Positions 25,430 through 34,817 of a DNA stretch of 64,000 nucleotides are shown here, piece by piece. The notes under the pieces are model-generated. The model made no database searches and was not told the origin of the DNA. It saw only the letters and a list, made by a program, of their open reading frames with translations. The DNA is from CAVXJN01 sp963762165 (GTDB lineage Bacteria > Pseudomonadota > Gammaproteobacteria > JASBUN01), in the NCBI GenBank assembly GCA_963762165.1, contig CAVXJN010000001.1:903913-967912 (forward strand). Direction: 5' to 3'. Both the position numbers and the translations under genes were made by a program. Within the stretch, counting starts at the first letter, position 1; every line of letters begins with the position of its first letter.

Positions 25430-25963
25430 ATGATGGTTTATTGCATGCGCCACGGGCAGACGAATTACAACATCAAGCGCCTCTGTAATGACGATCCTGC
25501 CGAAAACGTGCATCTGACCCCGGCCGGGCGCCGACAAGCGAAAGAAGCGGCCGAAGGCCTCGAAAAAGTGCCGCTGGAGAAAATTATCGTCTCGGAACTG
25601 CCCCGGACCCGGGAGACCGCGGAGATCGTCAACTCCCACCACGGCGTCGATATCGTCACCGATCCGCAGATCAACGATGTTCGCTCCGGCTTCGACGGTC
25701 AGCCGGTTCGGCAGTATCAGCGCGCCATCGCCAAGGATCCGCTGCACGCCCGGCCGGCGGGAGGCGAATCCCTGGTGGACCACAAGCAACGGGTCGAGTC
25801 CTTCATTCGTTGGCTGAGTCAGCAGTCATTCGGCACCGTGCTGGTCGTCGCCCACGAGGAAACCCTGCGGGTGTTCTATGCCCATTTTCTCGGCCTGGAC
25901 GACGAGCAGATGCTGTGGCTCGATTTCCGCAACTGCGAAATCATTTCATTCGAAATCCACTGA
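25430..25963 (+). CDS. Histidine phosphatase family protein
   Basis: A 177-residue phosphoglycerate-mutase-like phosphatase. The catalytic His is in the RHG motif near residue 8 (YCMRHGQTNYN). The second His is in VVAHEETLRVF near residue 143, with the expected Glu just after. SELPRTRETAEI supplies the second Arg. The substrate is unknown. GAGGG seven bases before the ATG at 25430 fixes the start. Confidence 0.9.
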   Translation: MMVYCMRHGQTNYNIKRLCNDDPAENVHLTPAGRRQAKEAAEGLEKVPLEKIIVSELPRTRETAEIVNSHHGVDIVTDPQINDVRSGFDGQPVRQYQRAIAKDPLHARPAGGESLVDHKQRVESFIRWLSQQSFGTVLVVAHEETLRVFYAHFLGLDDEQMLWLDFRNCEIISFEIH

Positions 25964-25966
25964 GCA

Positions 25967-26191
25967 CTAAAAGCCGCCGCGCACGCCGCCATCGAGAACC
26001 ACGACACCGGCGCCGTTCGTGCTGACGGGAACCCGCTCGGGGCTGGGCCAGATGGTGTCACGTGATCCCACGGCACCATGATTGTCCGGTCGGATGATGC
26101 CGCCATGACCGCAGCCGGCCAGCATCAGTACGCAGCACAGAGCCGCAAAAAAAGTCGACCGCTGATCTCCACCATACGTCCCCGCCACCAT
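25967..26191 (-). CDS. Small putative lipoprotein
   Basis: A 74-residue protein with a signal sequence ending in a good lipobox (CCVLMLAGC, Cys near residue 28). A short Gly-rich mature part of about 47 residues follows, ending in VVVLDGGVRGGF. No domain. It is convergent with the histidine phosphatase (three bases between stops). It lies downstream of the NUDIX gene on the same strand and could share its transcript. Confidence 0.5.
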   Translation of the reverse strand: MVAGTYGGDQRSTFFAALCCVLMLAGCGHGGIIRPDNHGAVGSRDTIWPSPERVPVSTNGAGVVVLDGGVRGGF

Positions 26192-26321
26192 GGCGACTTG
26201 CCACCGCTCACGCGAGTTCCAATCTAATTGCGGCACGGTCGCGGATACGCGAGCGCGACCACGCTCATGGCCGCAGCCGCCTAGGGGAAAGGAATATGCT
26301 TGGAGAAATCCAGAGAACGGA

Positions 26322-26789
26322 TCAGCGACGATTGCGACCGATGCGCGCACACGCCCAGTCGAGGATCGGCTGCAGTCGGGCATTGAGCAACAGGCGCGCA
26401 GATTGATAGTCGAGCCAGCGGAACTCGTGATGTTCAGGATGGCCGAGAGTGGGATTCACGGGCAGCGATACCGTACCGCGCGCGGCCTCGGCCAGATAGT
26501 AGCGCGCCACTTTGCCCCGCCCGTAGGGCGGTGTTTCACGGAATTCGTATCCCCATGGGAACTTGAGCGCACGCAACGTGGTTTCTTCTTCGACTTCGCG
26601 CCGCGCCGCGTCCAACGGTTGTTCGCCGTCTTCCAGCCTGCCTTTCGGAAAATCCCAATAGCGATACGCTCGCAGCAGCAGGAACTGGAAACCGTCCGCG
26701 TCCCGCTCGCGGCGCACTACAACCGCTCCGGCCGAGAGCACAGCAGGCTTACGCCGCCAGCCTTTGGTGCCTTGATTCATCGTTGCCAT
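26322..26789 (-). CDS. NUDIX hydrolase
   Basis: A 155-residue NUDIX pyrophosphatase. The Nudix box runs GRLEDGEQPLDAARREVEEE, with the required RE and EE residues. The sequence resembles diadenosine-tetraphosphate or (di)nucleoside polyphosphate hydrolases (YRYWDFPKGRLEDGE), but substrate cannot be fixed. It begins 28 bases after the MFS transporter gene on the same strand, so the two are probably an operon. A second in-frame ATG three codons in is possible. Confidence 0.9.
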   Translation of the reverse strand: MATMNQGTKGWRRKPAVLSAGAVVVRRERDADGFQFLLLRAYRYWDFPKGRLEDGEQPLDAARREVEEETTLRALKFPWGYEFRETPPYGRGKVARYYLAEAARGTVSLPVNPTLGHPEHHEFRWLDYQSARLLLNARLQPILDWACARIGRNRR

Positions 26790-26817
26790 CCGTCGCTGTT
26801 TCCAGTGCGCGCCCCGC

Positions 26818-28176
26818 CTATTCCACCTCCGGCAACCGCCAGGCGCTTACCGAACCCATCAAGGCGATCAGCCCCAACACCAGCACCACGGCCGGCACGC
26901 CGATCCAGTCGGCGAGCGGGCCGAACACACCACCCACAAGCAGGAAGACACCGATCAAACTATTACTCACCGCGACGTACGCCGCGCGGTTCTTGGCGCT
27001 CGCCATGTTTACCAGGTAGGTTTTGCGGCCCAGGCGTACGCCGCTGTGGGCCGCGCCGATGATCGGAAACACCCCGGCATAGAAGTACTCGTTAGCCATC
27101 ACCCGTGCGCCTGTCCACTGCAGCGCAAACAATACGATTGCCAGCAATCCGGCCATCGCCGCTGCCAACGCCAGCACCCGACGGCTCGAGCGGTCTGCCA
27201 AGCGCCCCCATGCCGGTGCGCTCAAACTACCGGCGAGGCCGGACGCGATGATCATCAATGCCAGGCTGGAAATGCCGCCGCCCGTATGCTCCCGGGCCAA
27301 GACGGCGTAGAACGGCAACGACAACGCCGTACTCAGCAACAGCGTACGGGCGATCACGAAATGGCGAAATTTCGCGTCCCGGCGCAGCAAGCCGAGACTT
27401 CGAACCGCTTGCGCGCCCGCGTTCACGCCGCCCTCGGTGGCGCCGGGAAACTCACGCAGCGTTGCGAACACCAATGCCGCAAACAGCCACAGCATTCCGG
27501 CAATGATCAGCATGCCGACGAACAAGGTGTTGGCGCCCGGATCCTGGCCGCGCAGGCGCGCGCAGGCGCCCAGACCGACGGTAACGATTCCGGCGGTCGC
27601 CGCAGCATACCCCATTACCGTGCCGCGCCAAGCCTTGGCGATGGTCTTACCCAACACATCCTTCGAGGCCACCGAGCATACTCCGCGCGCCAAGCTGAAA
27701 ATTGCCAACAGGCCCACGATCCACCAACCTGCGCTGACGCCGACCGCGTATGCCGTGACCGCCGCCATCCCCAGAACGCATAGACCCTGAACCACACTGC
27801 CGGCGACCCAAAGCCATTTGCGGACCGCGATCGTACGCATGTAACCGGCCACCAACAGTTGCGGCAGCAAGGCTCCGGACTCGCGGATGGGGACCAATAG
27901 TCCGGTCAGCAACGGCGGAGCCCCCAGCCCGGTCAGCAGCCAAGCCAGCGCCAGCCGCGCGCTTGCCAACTCGTCGCCCATTTTGGTGGCGGCCGACGCC
28001 AGCCAATGAACGAAGAAATTACCCGGCATCACCCGGCATGCCTGATCGGGAATATCCCGGCAGGCGCGCGCGTCTTCGTCGCCGGTAATCAATTCGAACA
28101 GTTCGGTAACTGGGGTGCGCGGCCGCAACGGCAAGTTATCAGTCACATCCACCCCAGGTATGATGAGTTCCACCAT
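26818..28176 (-). CDS. MFS transporter
   Basis: A 452-residue major facilitator superfamily protein with about twelve membrane segments from residue 50 onward. The soluble N-terminus (ITGDEDARACRDIPDQACR) and then NFFVHWLASAATKMGDELAS are typical of a specific uncharacterised MFS group; the transported solute is unknown. The frame stays open for another 125 codons upstream, but that part overlaps the divergent HAD gene. The ATG at 28176 leaves a normal 66-base divergent promoter region. Confidence 0.85.
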   Translation of the reverse strand: MVELIIPGVDVTDNLPLRPRTPVTELFELITGDEDARACRDIPDQACRVMPGNFFVHWLASAATKMGDELASARLALAWLLTGLGAPPLLTGLLVPIRESGALLPQLLVAGYMRTIAVRKWLWVAGSVVQGLCVLGMAAVTAYAVGVSAGWWIVGLLAIFSLARGVCSVASKDVLGKTIAKAWRGTVMGYAAATAGIVTVGLGACARLRGQDPGANTLFVGMLIIAGMLWLFAALVFATLREFPGATEGGVNAGAQAVRSLGLLRRDAKFRHFVIARTLLLSTALSLPFYAVLAREHTGGGISSLALMIIASGLAGSLSAPAWGRLADRSSRRVLALAAAMAGLLAIVLFALQWTGARVMANEYFYAGVFPIIGAAHSGVRLGRKTYLVNMASAKNRAAYVAVSNSLIGVFLLVGGVFGPLADWIGVPAVVLVLGLIALMGSVSAWRLPEVE

Positions 28177-28242
28177 CCTAACATCGCCGTTCCCCAGCGC
28201 GGGCTGTATACTGCGGGCTTCCTCGCGCGTGATCCCGGCTCG

Positions 28243-28956
28243 ATGATCAGACTCATCACAATCGATCTCGACGACACCCTGTGGGCCTGCGAACCGGTTA
28301 TCCTGCGTGCCGAGCAGGCCGTGTTCGACTGGCTGGCGGCGCGTTTCCCGCGCATCACCGAGCGCCATACCGTAGTGCAGATGCGTGAAAAACGCCTGGC
28401 CATGCGCGGCGAAGACCCTCGCCTGGCCTACGATTTCAGCGCCCTGCGACGGGCGTCGATCGCCTGGCATGCACGCGAGGCAGGCTATCGCGAAGAGGAC
28501 GTGGTGGACGAGGCGCTGGAGGTATTCCTTGCAGCACGGAGTCAAGTGCAACTGTACGACGATGTGCGTCCCGCCTTATACGCACTGCGTCGCCGCTACG
28601 TGTTGGGCGCACTGACAAACGGCAATGCCGATGTTGAACGAATCGGCTTGTCGGACGTTTTTCATTTCGCGTTGTCGCCAGCGGCGGTGGGCGCCGCCAA
28701 ACCGGACCCGGCCATGTTCGTTGCCGCCTGCGAACTCGCCGATGTACCGGTTTCGGCCGCGGTCCACGTCGGTGACAGCCCGGAACAGGACATGGACGGC
28801 GCCCGCGCTGCGGGGATGCGCTGCGTTTGGATGAACCGGTCGGGGGCGCCATGGCGCCATAGCAGCGCCGTGCCGGATGCGGAAATCGGCGCCCTGCACG
28901 AACTGCACCCGGTGCTGGCCCGCTGGCACGGCGAAGGTGAGGAGTTCGCCTGCTGA
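28243..28956 (+). CDS. HAD superfamily hydrolase (YigB-like)
   Basis: A 237-residue HAD phosphatase. All four motifs are visible: DLDDT at residues 8-12, TNG near 120, the Lys in GAAKPDPAMF near 148, and GDSPEQDMDGA near 178. The cap arrangement and the DDTLW start resemble YigB, an FMN phosphatase, and related pyrimidine nucleotidases. Substrate is an inference. It is divergent from the MFS gene. Confidence 0.9.
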   Translation: MIRLITIDLDDTLWACEPVILRAEQAVFDWLAARFPRITERHTVVQMREKRLAMRGEDPRLAYDFSALRRASIAWHAREAGYREEDVVDEALEVFLAARSQVQLYDDVRPALYALRRRYVLGALTNGNADVERIGLSDVFHFALSPAAVGAAKPDPAMFVAACELADVPVSAAVHVGDSPEQDMDGARAAGMRCVWMNRSGAPWRHSSAVPDAEIGALHELHPVLARWHGEGEEFAC

Positions 28957-28986
28957 ATGGGCCGAGGCACACAGCCGCCGCGGCCG

Positions 28987-29199
28987 CTAACAGGCGGTCA
29001 CATCCCCGTGCAATCCGTGGCGGCGCAACACGCCGGTGATCTGCGAGGGGCCCAGGAAACGCTCTTCGTACTCCACCAGTAACTCATGGGGCGAGCATTG
29101 CACATTGGCGACGTGGGGATCGGCCAACAACTCCAAACGCAATTGCTCGAGGTCCGACGCGTCCGGACCTTCGGTAATGTAGATGTGCACCGTGTGCAT
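28987..29199 (-). CDS. Small ferredoxin-fold-like protein
   Basis: A 70-residue protein with a strand-helix-strand-strand-helix layout (HTVHIYITEG, then a helix DLEQLRLELLADP, then VQCSPHELLVEYEE). It is similar in shape to heavy-metal-associated domains but lacks a CxxC metal motif; it has single cysteines only. A strong ribosome binding site (GGAGGTG) before the ATG at 29199 shows it is a real gene. Function unknown. Confidence 0.72.
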   Translation of the reverse strand: MHTVHIYITEGPDASDLEQLRLELLADPHVANVQCSPHELLVEYEERFLGPSQITGVLRRHGLHGDVTAC

Positions 29200-29427
29200 G
29201 GATTCACCTCCTGCAGCCTGGCAAGCCGGGGTCCGCAAGCAGCTGCGTCGTACCCTGTCTCTTAGGTGAGCCCTGAGCCGTCGTCAAGCACGCGGGAAGT
29301 GCTGGCATTGGGGCATGCGCTGACCTAACCTTTTCAGTCATGACGGAACTTTTGCTCTGCTTGGTGCGAGGGCGCGCATTGGTATTTCGCATGCATCGCC
29401 GCTGGAGCGAGAAATAAAGGTAAACCG

Positions 29428-30060
29428 ATGGCCAACCTGATCACCTCGGGGCGTTTTCTGCTGCTGTTCGTTCTGGTGGCGATGGCTTATTTCGCGCCGC
29501 CCCAGGCGCAGCTCCTCAACCCCCTGCTGCTGATCCTGATCATCGCCCTGGACGGCGTCGACGGGTATGTCGCGCGCAAGCGCGGCGAGGCCTCGGTATT
29601 CGGGTCGGTGTACGACATCGTCGTCGATCGCGTGGTGGAGAACGTACTTTGGGTTGTGTTGGCGGACCTGGATCTGGTGCCGGTGTGGGTCGCGATTGTA
29701 TTCATCACCCGCGGAATGATGGTCGACACCATACGCAGTCACGCCGCGACCCAAGGGCAGAGCGCGTTCGGCATGATGCGCTCGCCCCTGGGCCGCTATC
29801 TGGTTGCCGGACGTTTCATGCGCGGTTTCTACGGCACCGCGAAGGCATTCGCCTTTGCCTGGATTCTCGCCTTCCAACCCGTACCGACGCTGTGGCCGGG
29901 AATCTGGCAGCAGTGGGCCGGACCGATCGAAGCGGTCGCAGCGTTCCTGGTCTACGTCTCGGTTGGATTGTGCATATTGCGCGGGGTACCGGTGCTGGTG
30001 GAGTTCTATCTCACGCACATGGGATTGCGTAAGCCTCGAACCCTCGGCGGACCCCATTGA
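29428..30060 (+). CDS. CDP-alcohol phosphatidyltransferase
   Basis: A 210-residue inner-membrane enzyme that transfers a phosphatidyl group from CDP-diacylglycerol to an alcohol. The signature D-x2-D-G-x2-A-R-x8-G-x3-D-x3-D is complete (DGVDGYVARKRGEASVFGSV, then YDIVVD). About six hydrophobic segments are present. The acceptor alcohol cannot be told. The next gene starts one base after its stop, so it is cotranscribed with a HAD phosphatase that might act on a phosphorylated product. Confidence 0.9.
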   Translation: MANLITSGRFLLLFVLVAMAYFAPPQAQLLNPLLLILIIALDGVDGYVARKRGEASVFGSVYDIVVDRVVENVLWVVLADLDLVPVWVAIVFITRGMMVDTIRSHAATQGQSAFGMMRSPLGRYLVAGRFMRGFYGTAKAFAFAWILAFQPVPTLWPGIWQQWAGPIEAVAAFLVYVSVGLCILRGVPVLVEFYLTHMGLRKPRTLGGPH

Positions 30061-30061
30061 C

Positions 30062-30739
30062 ATGGGCGCTGTACTCATGGACCTGGACGGCACCTTGCTG
30101 CCGGCCCCGAGTTCGGAAGCGCGCTTCATTACCTACCTTGCATTGCGCGCGAAACTCGGGCCGGTGCAAATCGTATCCGCACTCGGCTTCTATGCCGTCT
30201 ATTGGCGCCGTTTCGGACACCATGTAGGGCGCAAGAACAAAGCCTATTTGACCAATCTGCGACGCCGGCAAATCGAACTCCTGGCCGCGCGCTTCGTGCA
30301 GCAGAAGCTGCTGCCGCGACTGCGACCTGCGGTACTTGGACGTCTGCGCAGCCATCAACGCGCGGGCGATAAGGTGGTATTGCTCACCGGCGCGCCCGAT
30401 TTCCTCGCCGCACCCCTGGCCGCAGCGTTGGGCGTACAGAGATGGTACGCAACCGAGTGCGCCTATCGCGGTGAACGGTTCCATTGGCGGCCTCCGCTTC
30501 GCCATCCGCTGGCTGCCGAGAAACTCAAGGCCGCGCAATGGATCTGCCGCCAGGAGCACATCGATCTGCGGGATTGCACGGCCTACGCCGATTCCATACA
30601 CGACTTGCCACTGCTGGAACGGGTGGCGCGGGCGGTGGTGGTACATCCGGACCGGGCACTGGCGAATATCGCCGTGGATCGTGGATGGGAACGGCTCGAC
30701 GGCTCGGCCGCGGATGCCAGCGTGCGGGTTTCGGACTGA
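30062..30739 (+). CDS. HAD-IB family phosphatase
   Basis: A 225-residue HAD-superfamily protein of the SerB/PGP-like subclass IB. Motif I is DLDGT at residues 7-11, motif II LLTGAP near 104, and motif IV DSIHDLPLLE near 178. Starts one base after the phosphatidyltransferase gene. By analogy with lipid pathways it could dephosphorylate a phosphatidyl-alcohol phosphate or lyso-lipid phosphate; this is inference from context only. Confidence 0.85.
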   Translation: MGAVLMDLDGTLLPAPSSEARFITYLALRAKLGPVQIVSALGFYAVYWRRFGHHVGRKNKAYLTNLRRRQIELLAARFVQQKLLPRLRPAVLGRLRSHQRAGDKVVLLTGAPDFLAAPLAAALGVQRWYATECAYRGERFHWRPPLRHPLAAEKLKAAQWICRQEHIDLRDCTAYADSIHDLPLLERVARAVVVHPDRALANIAVDRGWERLDGSAADASVRVSD

Positions 30740-30814
30740 ACCGCAACGGACTGGTATACTGCACATCAGGACGTCAATCGATCCCTTGGCGCACGGATCG
30801 CACCTTGCAGATCA

Positions 30815-31186
30815 GTGGCCATTCGCGGACATTGCCCCGGGGCGAGCACTTTGCAAAGCAATCGAGTCTATCGCGTACTGTTCCACAACCATGGCAAAGT
30901 CTATGAGTTGTATGCGCGCAATGTCACCCAAGGCGCGCTATACGCGTTCGTCGAAATCAGCGACTTGATTTTCGGCGAACGCAGTGCCGTCCTGGTGGAT
31001 CCTTCGGAAGAAAAACTCAAAGCGGAATTCGCCGGAGTCAAACGTACATTTGTGCCGCTGCAGGCACTAATCCGGATCGACGAAGTGGAAAAGGAAGGTC
31101 CGAATCGAATTTTGGATGCGAGCGAAGCAGGCGCCAACGTCACACCGTTTCCAATGCCGCTCGGGCCCGGGCCGAAATCGAAATAA
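30815..31186 (+). CDS. DUF1820 family protein
   Basis: A protein of up to 123 residues with the DUF1820 core: VYRVLFHNHGKVYELYARNV, ISDLIFGERSAVLVDPSEEK and IRIDEVEKEG. The family is restricted mostly to gammaproteobacteria and has no known function. The start is uncertain. GTG at 30815 is the longest, and a TTG at 30851 fits homologue N-termini better. No ATG is available. Ends in a Pro/Gly-rich tail. Confidence 0.82.
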   Translation: MAIRGHCPGASTLQSNRVYRVLFHNHGKVYELYARNVTQGALYAFVEISDLIFGERSAVLVDPSEEKLKAEFAGVKRTFVPLQALIRIDEVEKEGPNRILDASEAGANVTPFPMPLGPGPKSK

Positions 31187-31194
31187 AGACCCGC

Positions 31195-32049
31195 TCAGCC
31201 GGTGAAAAAGACTTCACCTCCCGCGTCCACAATGCATACCGGCATGTGCCGGGTATTCCAGCTATATCCTGTACGGCCATTGCAATCGAGCGCAATCAGT
31301 CCCGCGTCGCTGTCCGTGCGCGCCACCAGCATGGCGAGGCTTTCGCGACAGGCGGTGTCCGGATCGAGGCCGGCGCGCATCAGATCTCCTGCGCTGCGCG
31401 CCATCTGTATGCGAATGATCGCCTCGCCCGCGCCCGTGCATGACACCGCACAGCGCTCGTCGGCATAGGTCCCGCAACCGATCAGCGCCGAATCCCCGAC
31501 CCGCCCCGGCAACTTGCCGAACAATCCGCCGGTGGACGTGGCAGCGGCCAGGCGTCCGCGCAAGTCCAACGCGACCGCACCGACGGTTCCGTAGCGTTCC
31601 TGCCAACGGCTGCGTTGCGCCGCGGTGATCATCTGCCCGGGTTCGCAGATGTCCAACCCTTGCGCCAAGGCATAGACCCCGGCACCAGGCCCGACCAGGA
31701 GTATGTGCCGGCCGTCGTCCAGCAAATGACGGGCCAGGCGGATCGGATTGCGCACCCCTTGCACGGCGCCGACGGCCCCGGCCCGCAACGTGGCGCCATC
31801 CATGATCGATGCGTCCAACTCCACCTCGCCGGCGCTATTGAGCGGTGCACCGGTGCCGGCGTTGAACAACGGATCGTCTTCCAGTATCGCAACCGCTACC
31901 TCGACTGCGTCCAGTGCCGCGCCGCCACGTTGCAACATCTGCCAACCGGCCCAGGCCGCCCGCTGACAGCCCTCGGCGCGCGATGCGATGTCCTCGCCGC
32001 GATACGCGCCCGCGCCGCCATGCACCACAATGCAATATGGTTGTGCCAT
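31195..32049 (-). CDS. Isoaspartyl peptidase / L-asparaginase (Thr-nucleophile)
   Basis: A 284-residue Ntn-hydrolase precursor. It hydrolyses asparagine or beta-aspartyl peptides after autocleavage into two subunits. Expected features are the N-terminal VVHGGAGAYRG, the NAGTGAPLN loop, and a cleavage site before the nucleophile Thr in YGTVGAVALD near residue 160. The catalytic GG follows in TSTGGLFGK. A GGGTGAG sequence precedes the ATG at 32049. Convergent with the DUF1820 gene. Confidence 0.93.
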   Translation of the reverse strand: MAQPYCIVVHGGAGAYRGEDIASRAEGCQRAAWAGWQMLQRGGAALDAVEVAVAILEDDPLFNAGTGAPLNSAGEVELDASIMDGATLRAGAVGAVQGVRNPIRLARHLLDDGRHILLVGPGAGVYALAQGLDICEPGQMITAAQRSRWQERYGTVGAVALDLRGRLAAATSTGGLFGKLPGRVGDSALIGCGTYADERCAVSCTGAGEAIIRIQMARSAGDLMRAGLDPDTACRESLAMLVARTDSDAGLIALDCNGRTGYSWNTRHMPVCIVDAGGEVFFTG

Positions 32050-32142
32050 GCTCACCCTGCACCGGACGGGCCGATAACGCCGGCTTTCAAGTCTAAGTTA
32101 CGCCCAGTATACTGCGTGTACGAATAAACAGGTCTAGGCTCA

Positions 32143-33321
32143 ATGTCAGTGTCGGAATCCGTCGCACGTCCCGCCGTTAATATGTTCGGATTCCTTTCCG
32201 ACGAAGCTGTGGAACGGGCATACCGGGACTGGGCCCACCCGGAGACCGTGCGTCAAACCCGTTGGGGGCTGATCACGGCCGGCGTTCTTTTCGCGTTGTA
32301 CCTGCCCAGCGATTTCGCCCGCATCGAAGCCGGGATGTCGCTATCGGTTCTGGTGCTGATGCGCTTGCTGGTAACCGTGGGCGCTTTTGTCGCAGCTTTG
32401 CTGCTCAGTCGATTTCGCTCGCCGGATGCCCTGGCTCGCACATTATTCGCCTTCGAGCTGCTGGTCATTCCCGTACATTGGGTAGTCGTCGCACTCTATT
32501 ACAACGACGTCCTGGCGTCGGCGCTGACCGAACTGCTGGTGGTGCTGGCGTTGTATCTGCTGATTCCCAACCGGCTCCCGTTGATGGCTACGGCCGGACT
32601 GTATGCCAGCGGCGGCTATTTCATCATCGCGTATCAACGCCTGGGCGCGGATGTGAGCCTGTTGTTGCAGTTGGGCACTTTGCTCGCGGTGATCAACCTG
32701 GTCGGATTGATCTACGCGCACCGCAGTCATCGCCTGCTGCGGCATCAGTTCTGGGAACTCATCGAGGAACGCCGTCTGCGCCATGCTTTGGAGCAGGAGG
32801 TCGAGCGTCGCGAGCGCCTGGAAGCCGAACTCCGGCAACTGGCCACCACCGACTCCCTCACCGGCGCCTGGAACCGGCGCCACTTTCTCGAACTGGCGGC
32901 CAAGGAAGTCAACCGCAGCCGCCGCTATGGCCGGCCGTTGGCGGTGATGCTGATCGACATCGACAACTTCAAGCGCATCAACGACACGCTGGGGCATTCC
33001 GCGGGTGATCAGATCCTGACCCGGCTCGCGCGGGTACTGCGACGCACGCTGCGCAAGCCCGATGCATTCGGCCGTTTGGGCGGTGATGAATTCGCGGTGC
33101 TGGCGCCGGAACTGGACGAGGACGCGGCCCGGCAAATGGCCGAACGCCTGCGCGAAGCCATGGAGATCACCCTCCCGGGAGCGGATCTGGCGGTCACCAT
33201 CAGTATCGGCGTGGCAGCGTGGCACGACGGCGAAGAGACCATCGAGCCGGCCATGCACCGCGCCGACCAGGCGCTCTACCGATCGAAGGACGAGGGCAGA
33301 AACCGCGTCGCGATCCATTAG
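32143..33321 (+). CDS. Membrane diguanylate cyclase (GGDEF)
   Basis: A 392-residue protein. Residues 40-200 hold about five or six hydrophobic helices of a 7TM-like sensor region. A short coiled coil follows (EERRLRHALEQEVERRERLEAELRQL) and then a GGDEF domain at about 235-390. The active-site motif GRLGGDEFAV is intact, so it should make cyclic di-GMP. An RxxD inhibitory site (RKPD) sits five residues before GGDEF, predicting product inhibition. The start is ATG at 32143. Confidence 0.95.
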   Translation: MSVSESVARPAVNMFGFLSDEAVERAYRDWAHPETVRQTRWGLITAGVLFALYLPSDFARIEAGMSLSVLVLMRLLVTVGAFVAALLLSRFRSPDALARTLFAFELLVIPVHWVVVALYYNDVLASALTELLVVLALYLLIPNRLPLMATAGLYASGGYFIIAYQRLGADVSLLLQLGTLLAVINLVGLIYAHRSHRLLRHQFWELIEERRLRHALEQEVERRERLEAELRQLATTDSLTGAWNRRHFLELAAKEVNRSRRYGRPLAVMLIDIDNFKRINDTLGHSAGDQILTRLARVLRRTLRKPDAFGRLGGDEFAVLAPELDEDAARQMAERLREAMEITLPGADLAVTISIGVAAWHDGEETIEPAMHRADQALYRSKDEGRNRVAIH

Positions 33322-33362
33322 CCACAGGCCGCGGGGCGCACCGGACCGTCGTGCGCCAAGCG

Positions 33363-34001
33363 CTAGCGGGCGAATATGGCAAATGCCGCGCCGATGCCGT
33401 CCAGGACGTATTGCACTGCCAACGCAGACAGCATCAGTCCCAGCAAGCGGCTGACCACATTCGCTCCGGTTTCCCCCAGGACCCGCAGGATGCCCGGCGC
33501 CATCAGCAATGCCAGCAAGGTGAGCGCCAGCACCAGCGCCAAGACCGCGAACATCGCCGCGAAGATCCACGGGCGGTGCTCACCACCGGTCATCAACAAC
33601 ACTGTGGTCAGCGCACCGGGCCCCGCTATCAGCGGGAACGCCAACGGAAACACAGAAATGTCCGGTCGGTGCTCGGCTTCCTCCTGCTCCCGGCGCGTGG
33701 TCGATCGCAACCCCGATTGCCGTGCGAACACCATGTCGATGGCGAGCAAAAACAACAGCAGTCCCCCGGCGATGCGAAACGCCGGGATGCTGATCCCGAG
33801 GATTCTCAGCAGCTGTGCGCCGATAAAAAAGAATGTGAACAGAATCAGCGCCGACAACAATACGCCGCGCACCGCCGTGCGCCGTTGACTGTCGGTATCG
33901 TTGCGGCGGGCAAGCACCGCGAACATGCCGGCAACGCCGATGGGATCGACGACGATGAACAGCGTCACGAAGGCGTTGATCAGCGATTCCGCGCCGTTCA
34001 C
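33363..34001 (-). CDS. MarC family integral membrane protein
   Basis: A 212-residue protein with six hydrophobic helices, starting MNGAESLINAFVTLFIVVDPIG, the family signature. MarC/YhgN proteins are of unknown transport function; the old link to multiple antibiotic resistance is not supported. The rhomboid gene lies upstream on the same strand, with a 25-base gap. It is convergent with the diguanylate cyclase. Confidence 0.9.
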   Translation of the reverse strand: MNGAESLINAFVTLFIVVDPIGVAGMFAVLARRNDTDSQRRTAVRGVLLSALILFTFFFIGAQLLRILGISIPAFRIAGGLLLFLLAIDMVFARQSGLRSTTRREQEEAEHRPDISVFPLAFPLIAGPGALTTVLLMTGGEHRPWIFAAMFAVLALVLALTLLALLMAPGILRVLGETGANVVSRLLGLMLSALAVQYVLDGIGAAFAIFAR

Positions 34002-34026
34002 GAGACGCCCACGACGCTGCCGGCGA

Positions 34027-34722
34027 TCACTGGCGGCGGCCTTGCCACAAGCGGACGTGGCGATACCGAAACACGGGGATCAACAGCATGCCGGTCAGGA
34101 ATCCACCGACATGGGCAAGGAACGCGACGCCGCCCGCGGCCGGATTGGTTGCCGCGGAACTGAAAAGCTGCAGCGCAAACCAGAAACCGAGCACCACTAC
34201 GGCCGGAAGGTAGATGGTGTGTATGTAGAAACCGAACGGGATCGCCACCAGCACCCGCGCATGGGGAAACAACACCAGATACGCGCCCAGGACACCGGAA
34301 ATCGCCCCCGAAGCACCGATCATTGGAATTTGCGAGTCAGGGTTCGGTAGCGCCTGCGCCAACGCGGCGCCCGTGCCGCAAAGCAGATAAAACAACCCAT
34401 AACGCACGTGGCCCATGGCGTCCTCGATGTTGTTACCGAAGATCCACAGATACAACATGTTACCCAACAGGTGCAGCAGACCGCCATGCAGAAACATGGA
34501 CGTGAACAAGGTCAGCAAGGCAGGAATCCGGTACAAATCCGGCGGCAGAGCCAGATCGCCGACCAGTACGCCGGGCACCAGACCAAGGCCGTACACCAAT
34601 GCTTGCTGCTCGCGCGGTCCATGGCCGATCTGCCAGAGATAGACCAGCGTGCACAGGCCGATCACCGACCATGTGACCCAGGGCGTGATGCGAGTCGGGT
34701 TGTCGTCGTGTATGGGGATCAT
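34027..34722 (-). CDS. Rhomboid family intramembrane serine protease
   Basis: A 231-residue membrane protease with six or seven helices. The catalytic Ser is in GASGAISG near residue 138, and the catalytic His in AHVGGF near residue 205. The HGGLLHLLGNMLYLWIFG block near residue 80 provides the usual N-terminal GxxxNxxxL helix. All are intact, so activity is likely. Substrates cannot be predicted. It precedes the MarC gene and may be cotranscribed. Confidence 0.93.
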   Translation of the reverse strand: MIPIHDDNPTRITPWVTWSVIGLCTLVYLWQIGHGPREQQALVYGLGLVPGVLVGDLALPPDLYRIPALLTLFTSMFLHGGLLHLLGNMLYLWIFGNNIEDAMGHVRYGLFYLLCGTGAALAQALPNPDSQIPMIGASGAISGVLGAYLVLFPHARVLVAIPFGFYIHTIYLPAVVVLGFWFALQLFSSAATNPAAGGVAFLAHVGGFLTGMLLIPVFRYRHVRLWQGRRQ

Positions 34723-34817
34723 GTTCGCAGTGTGGGCGGCCGTTTCACTTCTACCGAAGGCGAGCCCGCACCGGCACCGCTTTGCCGCGTGCTTGCCATC
34801 ACGAGCATAATATCGCG

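Noticed and set aside
28177..28551. A 125-residue N-terminal extension of the MFS transporter
   Set aside because: It overlaps the divergent HAD gene and has no MFS similarity; the ATG at 28176 is the family-like start.
33335..33357. Inverted repeat GGCGCAC/GTGCGCC between the diguanylate cyclase and marC genes
   Set aside because: No T-run follows on either strand and the loop is nine bases, so I do not call it a terminator.
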